Shown: positions 1 to 7,831, counted from the stretch's first letter. The stretch is DNA of 14,630 nt from JBDSYA01 sp039925865 (GCA_039925865.1 JBDSYA010000279.1:1-14630); one strand, 5' to 3'. Numbers and translations are program-made. The notes: generated by a model from the letters alone, not told the origin.

Positions 1-698
1 ACTAATTTTTTTCTGAATGAAGCAATATTCAATTTATATAATACTAATTCCGGAAAAGATGTAACAGCTTTTAGAAAAGTGTTTTCATGTGCCCGGCTAA
101 AACCGATTTTTTTTAATGTAAAAAAAAATATTTTTGTGAATGAATAGTAAAAAATGAAAAATCCGGATGATAAAGTTCCTCCCATTGAAAAAGCGGATTT
201 AACTTCGAACCTGTTCGTTTCAAGAATATTTTTCAGACCGAATAAAGTATATCGCCTGTAATCATGAGGAGCCTCATGGAGGACATAAGTAAAAGGAGCT
301 GAGATGATTAGATTTCCACCTGGTTTCAAAATTTTATAAATGTTAGCAACAACTTTTTGGTCATTCAGAGTATGCTCTAAAACTTCAGTGCAGATAATGC
401 AGTCAAAGTATTCCTGCTCGAAATGCTTGTCAATATCTTCAGCATAGCACTGAACTTCAACATTTGATTTTGTGTGCAAAGAAAACGGAACATCGCATCC
501 GATGGATGAATCGCAAACCTCATCATAAATTTTGGAATAAGGCTTGTTTCCGCAGCCAAGATCAAGGAGCTTTCCTTTCATCAAGCCTTTAAAATGCATG
601 ATGCATTCCAGCAGCAAACCATTTTTATAATAACTTTCGGATCCTATATACTTAAGATAATATTTTCCATCTTTCTTTTCAAATGCCGAAGTATCCAA
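1..698 (-). CDS. Class I SAM-dependent methyltransferase, 3' partial
   Basis: This frame is open from a TTG at 698-696 to the left edge, so the C-terminus lies outside the window. About 232 codons are visible. The SAM-binding motif I reads LLDLGCGNKPY (about residues 37-47), followed by an acidic strand-2 region (SIGCDVPF), motif II/III FDCIICTEVLEH and the post-motif KPGGNLIISAPF. This is the order of a Methyltransf_11-type Rossmann methyltransferase. A hydrophobic patch (SSGFFIFYYSF) follows, as is common in O-antigen-locus methyltransferases. The TTG start is chosen because an in-frame TAG lies just upstream and the segment before motif I looks conserved. The first in-frame ATG is at 599. 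The TTG begins one base after the glycosyltransferase stop (700-702), which suggests translational coupling. The substrate is unknown. Methylation of a sugar or chain-end capping of the polysaccharide is inferred from context only. Two homopolymer runs (T9 and A8 on the coding strand) lie at 107-128. Confidence 0.85.
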   Translation of the reverse strand, partial: MDTSAFEKKDGKYYLKYIGSESYYKNGLLLECIMHFKGLMKGKLLDLGCGNKPYSKIYDEVCDSSIGCDVPFSLHTKSNVEVQCYAEDIDKHFEQEYFDCIICTEVLEHTLNDQKVVANIYKILKPGGNLIISAPFTYVLHEAPHDYRRYTLFGLKNILETNRFEVKSAFSMGGTLSSGFFIFYYSFTKIFFFTLKKIGFSRAHENTFLKAVTSFPELVLYKLNIASFRKKL

Positions 699-699
699 A

Positions 700-1767
700 T
701 TAAATTTGTTCTAGTATATCTTTAACTAAAATATCAAGCGTATACTTTTGTTTTAATATTGCCAAAGCTTTTTCAGTATGGTCTCTCATTTCATTTTCAT
801 TCTTTAAAAAATATTCCGCCTTATCTTTTAATTCTCTTTTTGAATGATAACTTACAATTTCACCGCCCGGAAATAAACGGTCTGTGTCTTTTTTATATTC
901 CGACAAAACAAAGATCTCCGATGCTATGCAATCAAAAACCCTTGTTGATACGCCATTAACAACTCCGGCATTTACAACAACAGGATAAAGTTTAGCGCAG
1001 CTGCAGGCAATATTTACATTTTCTGCGGATAAAGTTTCCGGTATGAAGTTTGTCATCAAACCCGGAAAATAGGGAAGCACTTCATTCCATTGCCCGTCAC
1101 CAAACAATTTGAAATTCATACCGCACAATTCATTCAAAACCGAAGCACGCTTTATTCCCCAGGAATTAAGATAGTATCCTGTGCCGACAAATAGAATATC
1201 CGCTCCAAACTTTTTAATATGTCCGCGCGAAGGTTCAGTTTTAAAAAAAACTTCAGTATCAGTACCAACGGGTGAATAAATTATATTTTTTACCCCCAAG
1301 AGTCTTAACCCTCTGATCCATCCGGTATCAGGTACGATGACAATGTCCGCATGCATTACAGTGAGAAGAAATGTTTTCTTGCCTGAGAATAAATAGTTTG
1401 GATCGTCACCAAGAAAATTAATTATTTTAGCTCCGCATTTTTTAAAATATTCCACCGTCTCGGGTAATACTTTGCAGTCATTATATATAAAAACAAAAGA
1501 AGGCTTATCTTCTTTGTACTTTTTTATTAATTCATCGTTAACAGTTGCCAGATATTTTCTTTGAACTGAATTATCATATTTCCTGGGAAACCTGTGAGAA
1601 TAAATACTTAATTTTTTCCAATTGCCGGAATACAAAGTATTAATGTTAATATAATTTACATTCTTCCCGTTTTTTATCAGTGCCTTTGCAAAATAAAATT
1701 CAAGAGGTCCCAGGTCTTGCTCACCTAAGACCCAATATAGATCAAGCGGCGTGACCGTATGCTGCAT
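700..1767 (-). CDS. CgeB-like glycosyltransferase (GT-B fold)
   Basis: This soluble protein of about 355 residues has no signal peptide. The C-terminal 90 residues match the Glyco_trans_1_2/CgeB pattern: N-G-V-S-T-R-V-F-D at about residue 271, then a hydrophobic strand, then K-D-T-D-R-L-F-P-G-G-E and a basic helical tail. The N-terminal half has the acceptor-domain look of the CgeB/DUF3880 group, including FLGDDP near residue 118. It probably transfers one sugar of the repeat unit from a nucleotide sugar at the cytoplasmic membrane face; donor and acceptor cannot be read from the sequence. The frame extends upstream to a TTG at 1857, but that would overlap the polymerase gene by 116 bases and add a residue stretch out of keeping with the family. 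The ATG at 1767-1765 is preferred: it gives a 26-base overlap with wzy and has a weak purine stretch (AGAAGAAA) just before it. It is the only clear glycosyltransferase in the window. Confidence 0.8.
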   Translation of the reverse strand: MQHTVTPLDLYWVLGEQDLGPLEFYFAKALIKNGKNVNYININTLYSGNWKKLSIYSHRFPRKYDNSVQRKYLATVNDELIKKYKEDKPSFVFIYNDCKVLPETVEYFKKCGAKIINFLGDDPNYLFSGKKTFLLTVMHADIVIVPDTGWIRGLRLLGVKNIIYSPVGTDTEVFFKTEPSRGHIKKFGADILFVGTGYYLNSWGIKRASVLNELCGMNFKLFGDGQWNEVLPYFPGLMTNFIPETLSAENVNIACSCAKLYPVVVNAGVVNGVSTRVFDCIASEIFVLSEYKKDTDRLFPGGEIVSYHSKRELKDKAEYFLKNENEMRDHTEKALAILKQKYTLDILVKDILEQI

Positions 1768-3073
1768 TTTCTTCTGGTTGATATTTAGCAATGTTATAAA
1801 TAATATTAGCCATTGCAAATAATAGAGCACCGGTTGCATTAAAATAAAACATATCAATGCTGAAAACGCTCATGAAAGTTATCATTAACATTACAGATGC
1901 AAGTGACATAAAAAGTATAAAGTCATTTTTCATCAAGGGTTTTATGTTGTCGTAGAACTGTTTTAAAAAAATAAACAGCATGAATAATCCTGAAGCTCCG
2001 AAAATTGTGACTATGTTTGGCAGACCAAGGTCATTTGTAATAAGCCTTCTGGCAATTGAGGAAAATCCCGCTCCAAACACAGGATACTCCCACCACACTG
2101 CCATCATTTGCAGGAGAATGTATTCACGGCCGAGAAAGGATGAATCAGTTTTATCAGCCAGATCATTTATTGAGTTAACTCTTAATAAAAAAATATCAAA
2201 GATTTGGTTAAAAGTTGATGAGGTAAATAAAAGTATTGCTCCCACCGCAGCAAATGAGCCGATCAGTGTAAATAATTTTAACTTAACATAATTGCCTGCT
2301 TCATTACGTGAAAGCAGAAAGATAGAAATTATCACCAGAAAAAATGCAAACCCAATAATCCAGATCCTGCTGAGAGCGATCATGATTGATAAAATATATA
2401 CTCCCAGTAAAAGTAATCCGTAATTTCTTTTTTCTTTGAAATAATAATAGCACCCAAAAAAAAGATTGAATGGTAACAGATATCCGATCCTGGACCATAT
2501 GTATCCTGTCTTTACACCTCCAAACTCCACAGCAAAGGGATCTTCGCCAAAAAACATACTGTACTTTTCAAACAATCTTATTGGAATTCTTTTTTGTGTA
2601 ATGTACTCAAAGACCTGAACTCCAATGAATATAAATATCATTGTTGTTATGGTTTTCTCCAGGAAATTCAGAGCCTTCATATCAGTAATTGTCAATACCA
2701 AATAGGGAAGCAGCAAAAAATTACCCAGCGGCCTGATCACGCTTATAGTATCTTTCACCGAAAATGAAGAGATTATCAAAGGTATTAATAATGAAGTAAT
2801 GAAGATCACTAAAAGTACAAGGAAAGATAATTTGTAATTTAGAAGATAAAGGCTGTGCCGCTTCATAAAAATTATTATGATCATTGCCAGCCAGAAGAGA
2901 TCCATAAAGTAGATCGTACCAATTCCTCCAAAGTCCCCAATTTCGAGATTTGGATTTACATAAATGAACTCACCAAAATTTGTCACGACCATCAGAGTAA
3001 CTATTATTCCCGACCGGTAGTCGTACAATAACAGAACCAGTGCTATGATTATTATGAGGTAAGCTAAGAGCAT
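1742..3073 (-). CDS. wzy: O-antigen/polysaccharide polymerase (Wzy/O-antigen ligase family)
   Basis: This 443-residue protein is almost entirely hydrophobic, with about ten to twelve predicted membrane segments and short charged loops. The segment around 233-240 (ALSRIWII), with Ser-Arg at 235-236, and the later periplasmic region G-R-E-Y at 315-318 followed by PVFGAGFSS (331-339) are the usual Wzy_C/O-antigen ligase landmarks. They include the conserved arginines and the G-x-G-F/Y turn. Its role would be block polymerisation of flipped lipid-linked repeats on the periplasmic side. Polymerase and ligase (WaaL) share this fold and cannot be separated by sequence alone. Position in the same operon as a flippase favours polymerase. 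The ATG at 3073 directly starts a hydrophobic segment. The 3' end overlaps the next glycosyltransferase gene by 26 bases. The upstream gap of 93 bases holds a hairpin that may terminate or attenuate transcription before this gene. Confidence 0.8.
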   Translation of the reverse strand: MLLAYLIIIIALVLLLYDYRSGIIVTLMVVTNFGEFIYVNPNLEIGDFGGIGTIYFMDLFWLAMIIIIFMKRHSLYLLNYKLSFLVLLVIFITSLLIPLIISSFSVKDTISVIRPLGNFLLLPYLVLTITDMKALNFLEKTITTMIFIFIGVQVFEYITQKRIPIRLFEKYSMFFGEDPFAVEFGGVKTGYIWSRIGYLLPFNLFFGCYYYFKEKRNYGLLLLGVYILSIMIALSRIWIIGFAFFLVIISIFLLSRNEAGNYVKLKLFTLIGSFAAVGAILLFTSSTFNQIFDIFLLRVNSINDLADKTDSSFLGREYILLQMMAVWWEYPVFGAGFSSIARRLITNDLGLPNIVTIFGASGLFMLFIFLKQFYDNIKPLMKNDFILFMSLASVMLMITFMSVFSIDMFYFNATGALLFAMANIIYNIAKYQPEENAAYGHAA

Positions 3074-3089
3074 TCAAAATATTTTGGTG

Positions 3090-3132
3090 AAAAAAATCTT
3101 AGTTCAGCAGGTCTTATTTATGGTGCTGAATT
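3090..3132 (-). terminator. Candidate intrinsic terminator or attenuator between GNAT gene and wzy
   Basis: On the minus strand the arms AATTCAGCA (3132-3124) and TGCTGAACT (3109-3101) can pair through about nine positions, counting one G-U, around a 14-base loop. AAGA and then seven T (3096-3090) follow. The T tract makes it terminator-like, but the loop is large and four bases separate stem from tract, so termination may be partial. It lies about 17 bases before the wzy start and could lower expression of wzy and the genes behind it. Confidence 0.4.
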
Positions 3133-3166
3133 AATTTAATAACTTTGATAATAAATGTTAAACGTA

Positions 3167-3703
3167 TTAATTTTCCCGGTAAATATTTTTATATTCATCA
3201 AAGGTCAGACTTAAAACAATATTGTCACGGTACTTCCCATTTCTGAATAATGATTCTTTGATCTTGCCGGTTATCTTAAAACCTGCTTTCTGAGCAGCTA
3301 TGAGACTGGTTTCATTATACTCGCCTACCTTTGCATAAATTGTGTGAATATTCAGGCTGTCAAATAAATATTTGAAAGCCATTTTAAAGGACTTCAGACC
3401 AAAACCTTTTCCGCGGAATTCTTTAAAAATATCCATACCATATTCCACACAGCGGTTTGTTTCATCAAGATCCTGAAGCTTCCAGACTCCGATGACATTT
3501 TCAGGAGTTTCATGGAATATGCAGTAAACAGTATTTTTTTTATTGTTCAGAATTTTTTCAAACCAGGCTAACTGCTGATCTTCGGAGATCAGTTTCGGGT
3601 CACGCAGCATCAGTAACACAGATTCATCGTTGTGCTCGTGTCTGATAAGTTCGATATCGCTTTTTTCTACAACCCTGAACCCGATATCTTCAAATCTTAC
3701 CAT
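3167..3703 (-). CDS. GNAT-family N-acetyltransferase (RimJ/PseH-like)
   Basis: This 178-residue protein of single GNAT-domain length carries the acetyl-CoA pyrophosphate-binding motif A as R97-G-K-G-F-G102. The later N-E-T-S-L-I-A-A-Q-K-A-G-F element (130-142) is typical of RimJ/RimL and PseH-type enzymes. In this family, members inside polysaccharide loci often N-acetylate 4-amino sugars (PseH on UDP-4-amino-sugar, WecD on dTDP-Fuc4N). Here an ArnB-like 4-aminotransferase is encoded about 4 kb upstream in the same transcription direction, so its product is the obvious candidate substrate. That link is inference. Other possibilities are acetylation of a different amino sugar or an unrelated protein N-terminal acetyltransferase. 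The ATG at 3703 has no clear Shine-Dalgarno. The gene stands apart from its neighbours by 93 and 125 bases, unlike most of the locus, and may be a separately acquired insert. Confidence 0.85.
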   Translation of the reverse strand: MVRFEDIGFRVVEKSDIELIRHEHNDESVLLMLRDPKLISEDQQLAWFEKILNNKKNTVYCIFHETPENVIGVWKLQDLDETNRCVEYGMDIFKEFRGKGFGLKSFKMAFKYLFDSLNIHTIYAKVGEYNETSLIAAQKAGFKITGKIKESLFRNGKYRDNIVLSLTFDEYKNIYREN

Positions 3704-3791
3704 TAACTAAGTAAATTATCGGAAATAATTACTGATAAAATATAGAATTATTGAAAAGCAAAAAAGTTAAAAAGCAGTTTCATACTTATCC

Positions 3792-3819
3792 ATTTACAAT
3801 TTGAAATTTACAACTTGAA
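3792..3819. repeat. Two-copy 14-bp direct repeat
   Basis: Two adjacent copies of ATTTACAAYTTGAA (3792-3805 and 3806-3819) differ at one base. They lie in the 125-base gap between wzx and the GNAT gene. No function is evident. It may be replication slippage or a remnant of a repeat family scattered in the genome. Confidence 0.7.
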
Positions 3820-3828
3820 ATCGAAGAA

Positions 3829-5109
3829 TTATGTCCTCTTCACCAGCTCCTTAAACTCTTCCACAGCATTCCGAAATGAAAACAGCTCCGTTATCCTGAA
3901 GTTTTCTTCAATAGAAATTTTTCTGAGGAAATAATAACTGACAATGATCGTTCCAAGCGCGACAAGCGGCAGCACGTAACCTGCACCGGTGACCCCAAAG
4001 GTGTTGATCAGTAAAAGCGAAAGTGTGATGGAAAAGAATGTAGATGATAACGAAGTCATTAAGATATAGTTGTACTTATTGTATGCGAGCAGGACAAGGC
4101 TCATAAACATTACTACGGGCCATATGAGAATTGTGATTGAAAAGTTTTTTAATAACGGTACTGAGTCCATGAATTTCTCTCCGAACATTATTGAAATTAT
4201 TTTATCTGAAAATATAAATGTGAATGCAAATAATATCAGCCCGAATAATAGATAAACATAAAAGATAAAGCCGATCCTTTTTACGTTGTTCCTTTCGGAT
4301 ATTTTTGCATTTCTTAAAAGCATCGGCATAAGTGAGTAGCTCAGTCCCTGTACAATTGTCAGCAAAATTAAATAAATCTTGTAAGACGCATTATATAAAC
4401 CTACTGACTCTTCATTAAGAAAAAACCCAAGACATAAAATTATAAAAGAAGCTGTGATGGCCTCTGCTTTTGAAGAAAGCCCCAGTTTATAAGCTTCCTT
4501 CAGTGTTTTCACATTCGGTTTTATATTAAGGTCTATTTTAATTTTATTATTCTTTGCATAGGGAATGAAAAGAAAACAGGCTGTAATTAAAGTCTGAATT
4601 ACGGATAAGCTGATCAGAGTTAGTACAGTTGGATAGTTAAGGAACACAAGAAATACAAGCGCAGCATAAATTACCTGGCCTGCAAGCTCCGACACCGAAT
4701 TGTAGTAAAGTTTGTTGTTCGCAAGATAATAATATTTTATTGAAAATATCTGCGTCAGAAATGTCAACGAAAAAATAAGAAGTAAAAAATATTTTTCAGC
4801 GTCTAAGAAAAATCTTGCTATAACAATTAGAACTACAAAAGAAATGATAGCAGTGAAGACCTGAAGTGAAATTATCTTGCCGATAACTATTTTGCTGTCG
4901 ACTTTTTCGCACAATTTGTTTGTGCCGTAGCTGAGATATCCGAAGTCAATGAAAAATCCAAAATATGAAAGGATTATAAAAAGGTAAGTAAATTGTCCGT
5001 ATCCTTCGGGACCTAACGCTCGGGTGATGAGAGGCAGTGTGACAAAGCCAATCAATCTTGCAATTGTATCTACGCCTAACTTTGAAATGAAATTTATAAG
5101 AAGCTTCAA
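3829..5109 (-). CDS. wzx: Wzx-type polysaccharide flippase (MATE/MVF superfamily)
   Basis: This 426-residue integral membrane protein has about twelve predicted helices. The N-terminus shows the RfbX/Polysacc_synt signature: an amphipathic start, then a Pro-containing helix followed by T-R-A-L-G-P-E-G-Y-G-Q-F (about 30-41), the family's hallmark R-x-L-G-P-x-x-Y/F-G. It would move undecaprenyl-linked repeat units across the inner membrane for Wzy. The start appears to be TTG (5109-5107): an in-frame TGA lies six bases upstream, leaving ATT or TTG as the only early options, and the next in-frame ATG would delete the conserved N-terminal signature. An out-of-frame ATG sits nearby at about 5116-5114. 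No Shine-Dalgarno is visible. The gap to the upstream nucleotidyltransferase gene is 69 bases, and that to the downstream GNAT gene is 125. Confidence 0.9.
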   Translation of the reverse strand: MKLLINFISKLGVDTIARLIGFVTLPLITRALGPEGYGQFTYLFIILSYFGFFIDFGYLSYGTNKLCEKVDSKIVIGKIISLQVFTAIISFVVLIVIARFFLDAEKYFLLLIFSLTFLTQIFSIKYYYLANNKLYYNSVSELAGQVIYAALVFLVFLNYPTVLTLISLSVIQTLITACFLFIPYAKNNKIKIDLNIKPNVKTLKEAYKLGLSSKAEAITASFIILCLGFFLNEESVGLYNASYKIYLILLTIVQGLSYSLMPMLLRNAKISERNNVKRIGFIFYVYLLFGLILFAFTFIFSDKIISIMFGEKFMDSVPLLKNFSITILIWPVVMFMSLVLLAYNKYNYILMTSLSSTFFSITLSLLLINTFGVTGAGYVLPLVALGTIIVSYYFLRKISIEENFRITELFSFRNAVEEFKELVKRT

Positions 5110-5178
5110 AATTCATTGCAGTTTAAATTATAACTTCATCCAAAATGTTGCATCAACTATTAATTAACTCAAAACAAT

Positions 5179-5874
5179 TTAGATCTGAACTGAATTTAAA
5201 ACTTTCATTTTTTCATTGGACATTTTACGCTGCCAGTTGCTTGCTTCGATGATGCTGTCATAATCACCTATATCAAACCAGTAGCCCTTATGAAAGAGAA
5301 TTTCTGTGATGCACGATTCAAGTATATTTCTGCCGGGAATAATGTTCAGGCCATTTTCAATAATATAAGGCGCAATTACGCCGTAGTTACAGGGCGGGTC
5401 AGGATGCTTGTAATAAAATTTTCGGGATTCAATATTATAACATCCCATTTGAGATAATTTACTTTTATCTTCCATTTCACGAACGGAGAAAAGCAGTTCA
5501 GGATTTTTTTTCTGAAATACTTTTATAAGGTTATCGATCTTCACTTCGCAGATATTATCAGAAGGCACAAGAACTCCATGCTTTTTTGTTCGCATGAATT
5601 TTTTTACATAGTCCCATCCGGTAAACATATCATTGACTTTTGAGTCAGCCTGAATCAGAGTTCTGTGGCCAAGCTGTCTGAGCTTTGAGTCATTATCTTC
5701 ATTTGTCAGGATCACTATCTCGTCCACATGCTTTGAACTCTCCAATAGTTCAAGGCCATATTTAAATACCGGCCTGTCGTATACCGGTATGAATGACTTT
5801 GAAATGTATTGCGTAATTTCCTGAAGCCTTGTGCCTCTGCCTCCGCAGAATAGCACACCTAAAAATTTTTCCAT
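5179..5874 (-). CDS. Short RmlA-like sugar-1-phosphate nucleotidyltransferase
   Basis: The protein opens with the nucleotidyltransferase signature G11-G-R-G-T-R-L17, K26 and P30-V-Y-D-R-P35, closest in wording to RmlA/glucose-1-phosphate thymidylyltransferases. P104-S-D-N-I108 takes the place of the usual G-D-N-I metal/nucleotide strand, keeping the Asp (106). W199-F-D-I-G-D-Y matches the later W-x-D-x-G-T segment. At 231 residues it is about 60 shorter than RmlA and lacks the C-terminal allosteric/dimer region, so in size it matches HddC. It should make an NDP-sugar from a sugar-1-phosphate and NTP. The nucleotide (GTP, UTP or dTTP) is not decidable here. The gene overlaps the upstream HddA-like kinase gene by 16 bases, strongly suggesting that it uses the kinase product. 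An AAAGGAACGGA stretch lies 9-19 bases before the ATG. Confidence 0.8.
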   Translation of the reverse strand: MEKFLGVLFCGGRGTRLQEITQYISKSFIPVYDRPVFKYGLELLESSKHVDEIVILTNEDNDSKLRQLGHRTLIQADSKVNDMFTGWDYVKKFMRTKKHGVLVPSDNICEVKIDNLIKVFQKKNPELLFSVREMEDKSKLSQMGCYNIESRKFYYKHPDPPCNYGVIAPYIIENGLNIIPGRNILESCITEILFHKGYWFDIGDYDSIIEASNWQRKMSNEKMKVLNSVQI

Positions 5875-6869
5875 AAGATTTCCGTTCCTTTGCTGCTGAG
5901 TTTTACATCGAGCGCTATAAAATTAGGATAAAGTTCATATTTAATTTTTTCTTTCATTTTTTGATCGCCTGCAAATGCAAGGAGGAAGCCGCCTCCGCCT
6001 GCTCCCAGTACTTTCCCCCCGATTATTCCCTTCTTTTTGAGAGTATCATAAAGCTGATCAATGAAAGGATTTGTTATGTGGTCGTTTGTTGATTTTTTTA
6101 GCTTCCAGCTTTCATTCAGGATCTTTCCTATGTCATTGAGTATAAAATTTTTCGATTCTAAAGCATTTAAAAAATCATGCGACAAGTCTCTCAGTCCTGT
6201 AAAGTATTTCTTCTTTGAGCTTGAAATTAAATTTTTCCCAAGATCCGTTTGAATATTCCTCGTCTCTCTTGCCATATTTGTGAATACAAGGAACATTCTT
6301 TCTTCCATCCGTTTCAGATTTTCAGCAGGGATTTTTACCCGCTTTACCCTGATCGAATTTTTGTCAAAGGTGATTGAATTTAAACCCCCGTAAACTGTTG
6401 CATACTGATCCTGCTTCCCGCCGATAGTACCAGCATCAGATTCTAAATTGTATGTGATTTCCGAATGCTCATGCTTTGAATTTATTTTCTTATCTCTTAA
6501 TGTGCTGCAGCCAAGTACAAGTGAGCTCATCATTGCAGATGAAGCTCCAAGCCCGCTTCCGGTGGTCATTACATCAGATGTCAATATTACTTCGGCGCCT
6601 TTAAATATGCCGTAATGCTCAAGAGCTGTTCTTGCATACGGGTGTTTTATCCTGCTTGTGATCGCCTCTGTTTCTATTTCAGCATGATGTACTCTTACAT
6701 TAGAATCAAACATATCTTTGATTGAAACATAATTATACAGATCAATTGTAGAAGAGACCACATGTCCGGTTTCATCCTGCATGTAAAAGGATTCAAGATC
6801 TGTTCCTCCGCCTACAAAGCTAATGCGGAGAGGGGATCGTAAATAAATATGTCTTTTATTATAAAGCAT
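5859..6869 (-). CDS. GHMP-family sugar kinase, HddA-like (heptose-7-phosphate 1-kinase type)
   Basis: This 336-residue protein has the full HddA-type layout: R11-S-P-L-R-I-S-F-V-G-G-G-T-D24 at the N-terminus, the GHMP ATP loop T103-G-S-G-L-G-A-S-S-A112, then G150-G-K-Q-D-Q-Y156 and C-terminal K286-V-L-G-A-G-G-G-G294. The closest known function is D-glycero-alpha-D-manno-heptose-7-phosphate kinase, which places a phosphate at C1 before nucleotidyl transfer. Related kinases act on other sugars, such as L-fucose, so the substrate is open. GmhA and GmhB, the usual heptose partners, are not in the window. The ATG at 6869 overlaps the SDR stop codon by one base (TAATG), with a GGCGGGA stretch upstream. 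The 3' end overlaps the nucleotidyltransferase by 16 bases, so SDR, kinase and nucleotidyltransferase appear translationally coupled. Confidence 0.85.
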   Translation of the reverse strand: MLYNKRHIYLRSPLRISFVGGGTDLESFYMQDETGHVVSSTIDLYNYVSIKDMFDSNVRVHHAEIETEAITSRIKHPYARTALEHYGIFKGAEVILTSDVMTTGSGLGASSAMMSSLVLGCSTLRDKKINSKHEHSEITYNLESDAGTIGGKQDQYATVYGGLNSITFDKNSIRVKRVKIPAENLKRMEERMFLVFTNMARETRNIQTDLGKNLISSSKKKYFTGLRDLSHDFLNALESKNFILNDIGKILNESWKLKKSTNDHITNPFIDQLYDTLKKKGIIGGKVLGAGGGGFLLAFAGDQKMKEKIKYELYPNFIALDVKLSSKGTEILWKNF

Positions 6870-7816
6870 TAAATTTTTCCCGCCAGTAAATATTGCACAT
6901 ACTTTTTTGTTCCTTCTTCAACGCTTACCACAGGACTAAAACCCAGCATTGAAGATATTTTTTCAATTGATGAGCATCTTCGCTGCACAAGATGAGGGTC
7001 GGAGTCAATATGTTTAACCTTTGCTTTTTTGTTAAGTAGCTTTTCAATAAGTCCGAGAATTTGTTTAAGGCTTGTTTCAATTCCTGTACCTACATTAAAG
7101 TGTTCGTTTAAAACATTATCATTGAATAGTCCAAGAATATTTGCGCGTGCCGCATCAGAAGAATGGACAAGATCGAGTGTCTGCTCGCCATCACCGTACA
7201 TTATTATTTCTTCACCGTTATAAATTGCGTGAATCCACTTCTGAAAAACCTGTGTATAAAAAGCTCCAAGCCCCTGTCGTTCACTGTAAATATTAAAATA
7301 TCTGAAACCAATATAAGGGACGTTATGTGAATAAGCCCATGACTGCATGAGCGCCTCCTTTGCAATCTTTGTTGCCCCGTACAATGTGCGGTTATCAAAC
7401 GGATGTTCTTCGGTAACAGGAATAAATCTTGGATTGCCATACACAGATGCAGATGAGCCGTAAGTCAGCTTTTTAATTCCAAACTCTGCGCATGCCTGTA
7501 TTATATTAAAAGTACCCTTAATATTTGTTTCAATGGATTTTTCCGGAAATTTATTTGAATCCATTATCATCAGTGAAGCCTGGTGGGAAACATATTCGGG
7601 TTTATGTTTGTCAAAAACATATTTGACCATTTCATAATTACCGATATCAACTGTCTCAAGCTCTAACTTTTTATTTGCAATATGCTCTGCAATATTTATG
7701 TGTCTTCCATTATAAAAATTATCGATCACGATTACATGATGCCCTTCTTCAATGCACTGATCTGCAATGAATGAACCGATATTTCCCGCTCCGCCTGTTA
7801 TTAAAACTTTTGACAA
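6869..7816 (-). CDS. NAD-dependent sugar epimerase/dehydratase (extended SDR, GalE/WbpP-like)
   Basis: This 315-residue extended SDR has the Rossmann loop G8-G-A-G-N-I-G14, Asp32 after strand 2 (NAD-preferring), a catalytic Ser in G120-S-S-A-S-V-Y-G127, and the Y146-x-x-x-K150 pair. The substrate-side segment FRYFNIY followed by S-E-R-Q-G resembles UDP-hexose/hexosamine 4-epimerases, where G-P-R-Q is usual. Nucleotide-sugar 4-epimerase is the best guess. Because the gene sits between a 4-aminotransferase and a sugar kinase, a 4-dehydrogenase role analogous to the Campylobacter GDP-heptose 4-oxidase is also possible. The start appears to be TTG at 7816-7814. It lies 15 bases downstream of, and in frame with, the stop of the upstream aminotransferase, so no upstream ATG is available, and it gives the exact canonical N-terminus. 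The stop overlaps the kinase start by one base. Confidence 0.85.
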   Translation of the reverse strand: MSKVLITGGAGNIGSFIADQCIEEGHHVIVIDNFYNGRHINIAEHIANKKLELETVDIGNYEMVKYVFDKHKPEYVSHQASLMIMDSNKFPEKSIETNIKGTFNIIQACAEFGIKKLTYGSSASVYGNPRFIPVTEEHPFDNRTLYGATKIAKEALMQSWAYSHNVPYIGFRYFNIYSERQGLGAFYTQVFQKWIHAIYNGEEIIMYGDGEQTLDLVHSSDAARANILGLFNDNVLNEHFNVGTGIETSLKQILGLIEKLLNKKAKVKHIDSDPHLVQRRCSSIEKISSMLGFSPVVSVEEGTKKYVQYLLAGKI

Positions 7817-7831
7817 ATTTATTAAAATATT

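Noticed and set aside
1768..1857. N-terminal extension of the glycosyltransferase from a TTG at 1857
   Set aside because: It would overlap wzy by 116 bases, and the added hydrophobic residues do not belong to the family. The ATG at 1767 is a better start.
3704..3828. Possible promoter (TATATTTT on the minus strand) before the GNAT gene
   Set aside because: The nearest TTTG lies only 14 bases upstream of the element, against about 19 expected. Not convincing.
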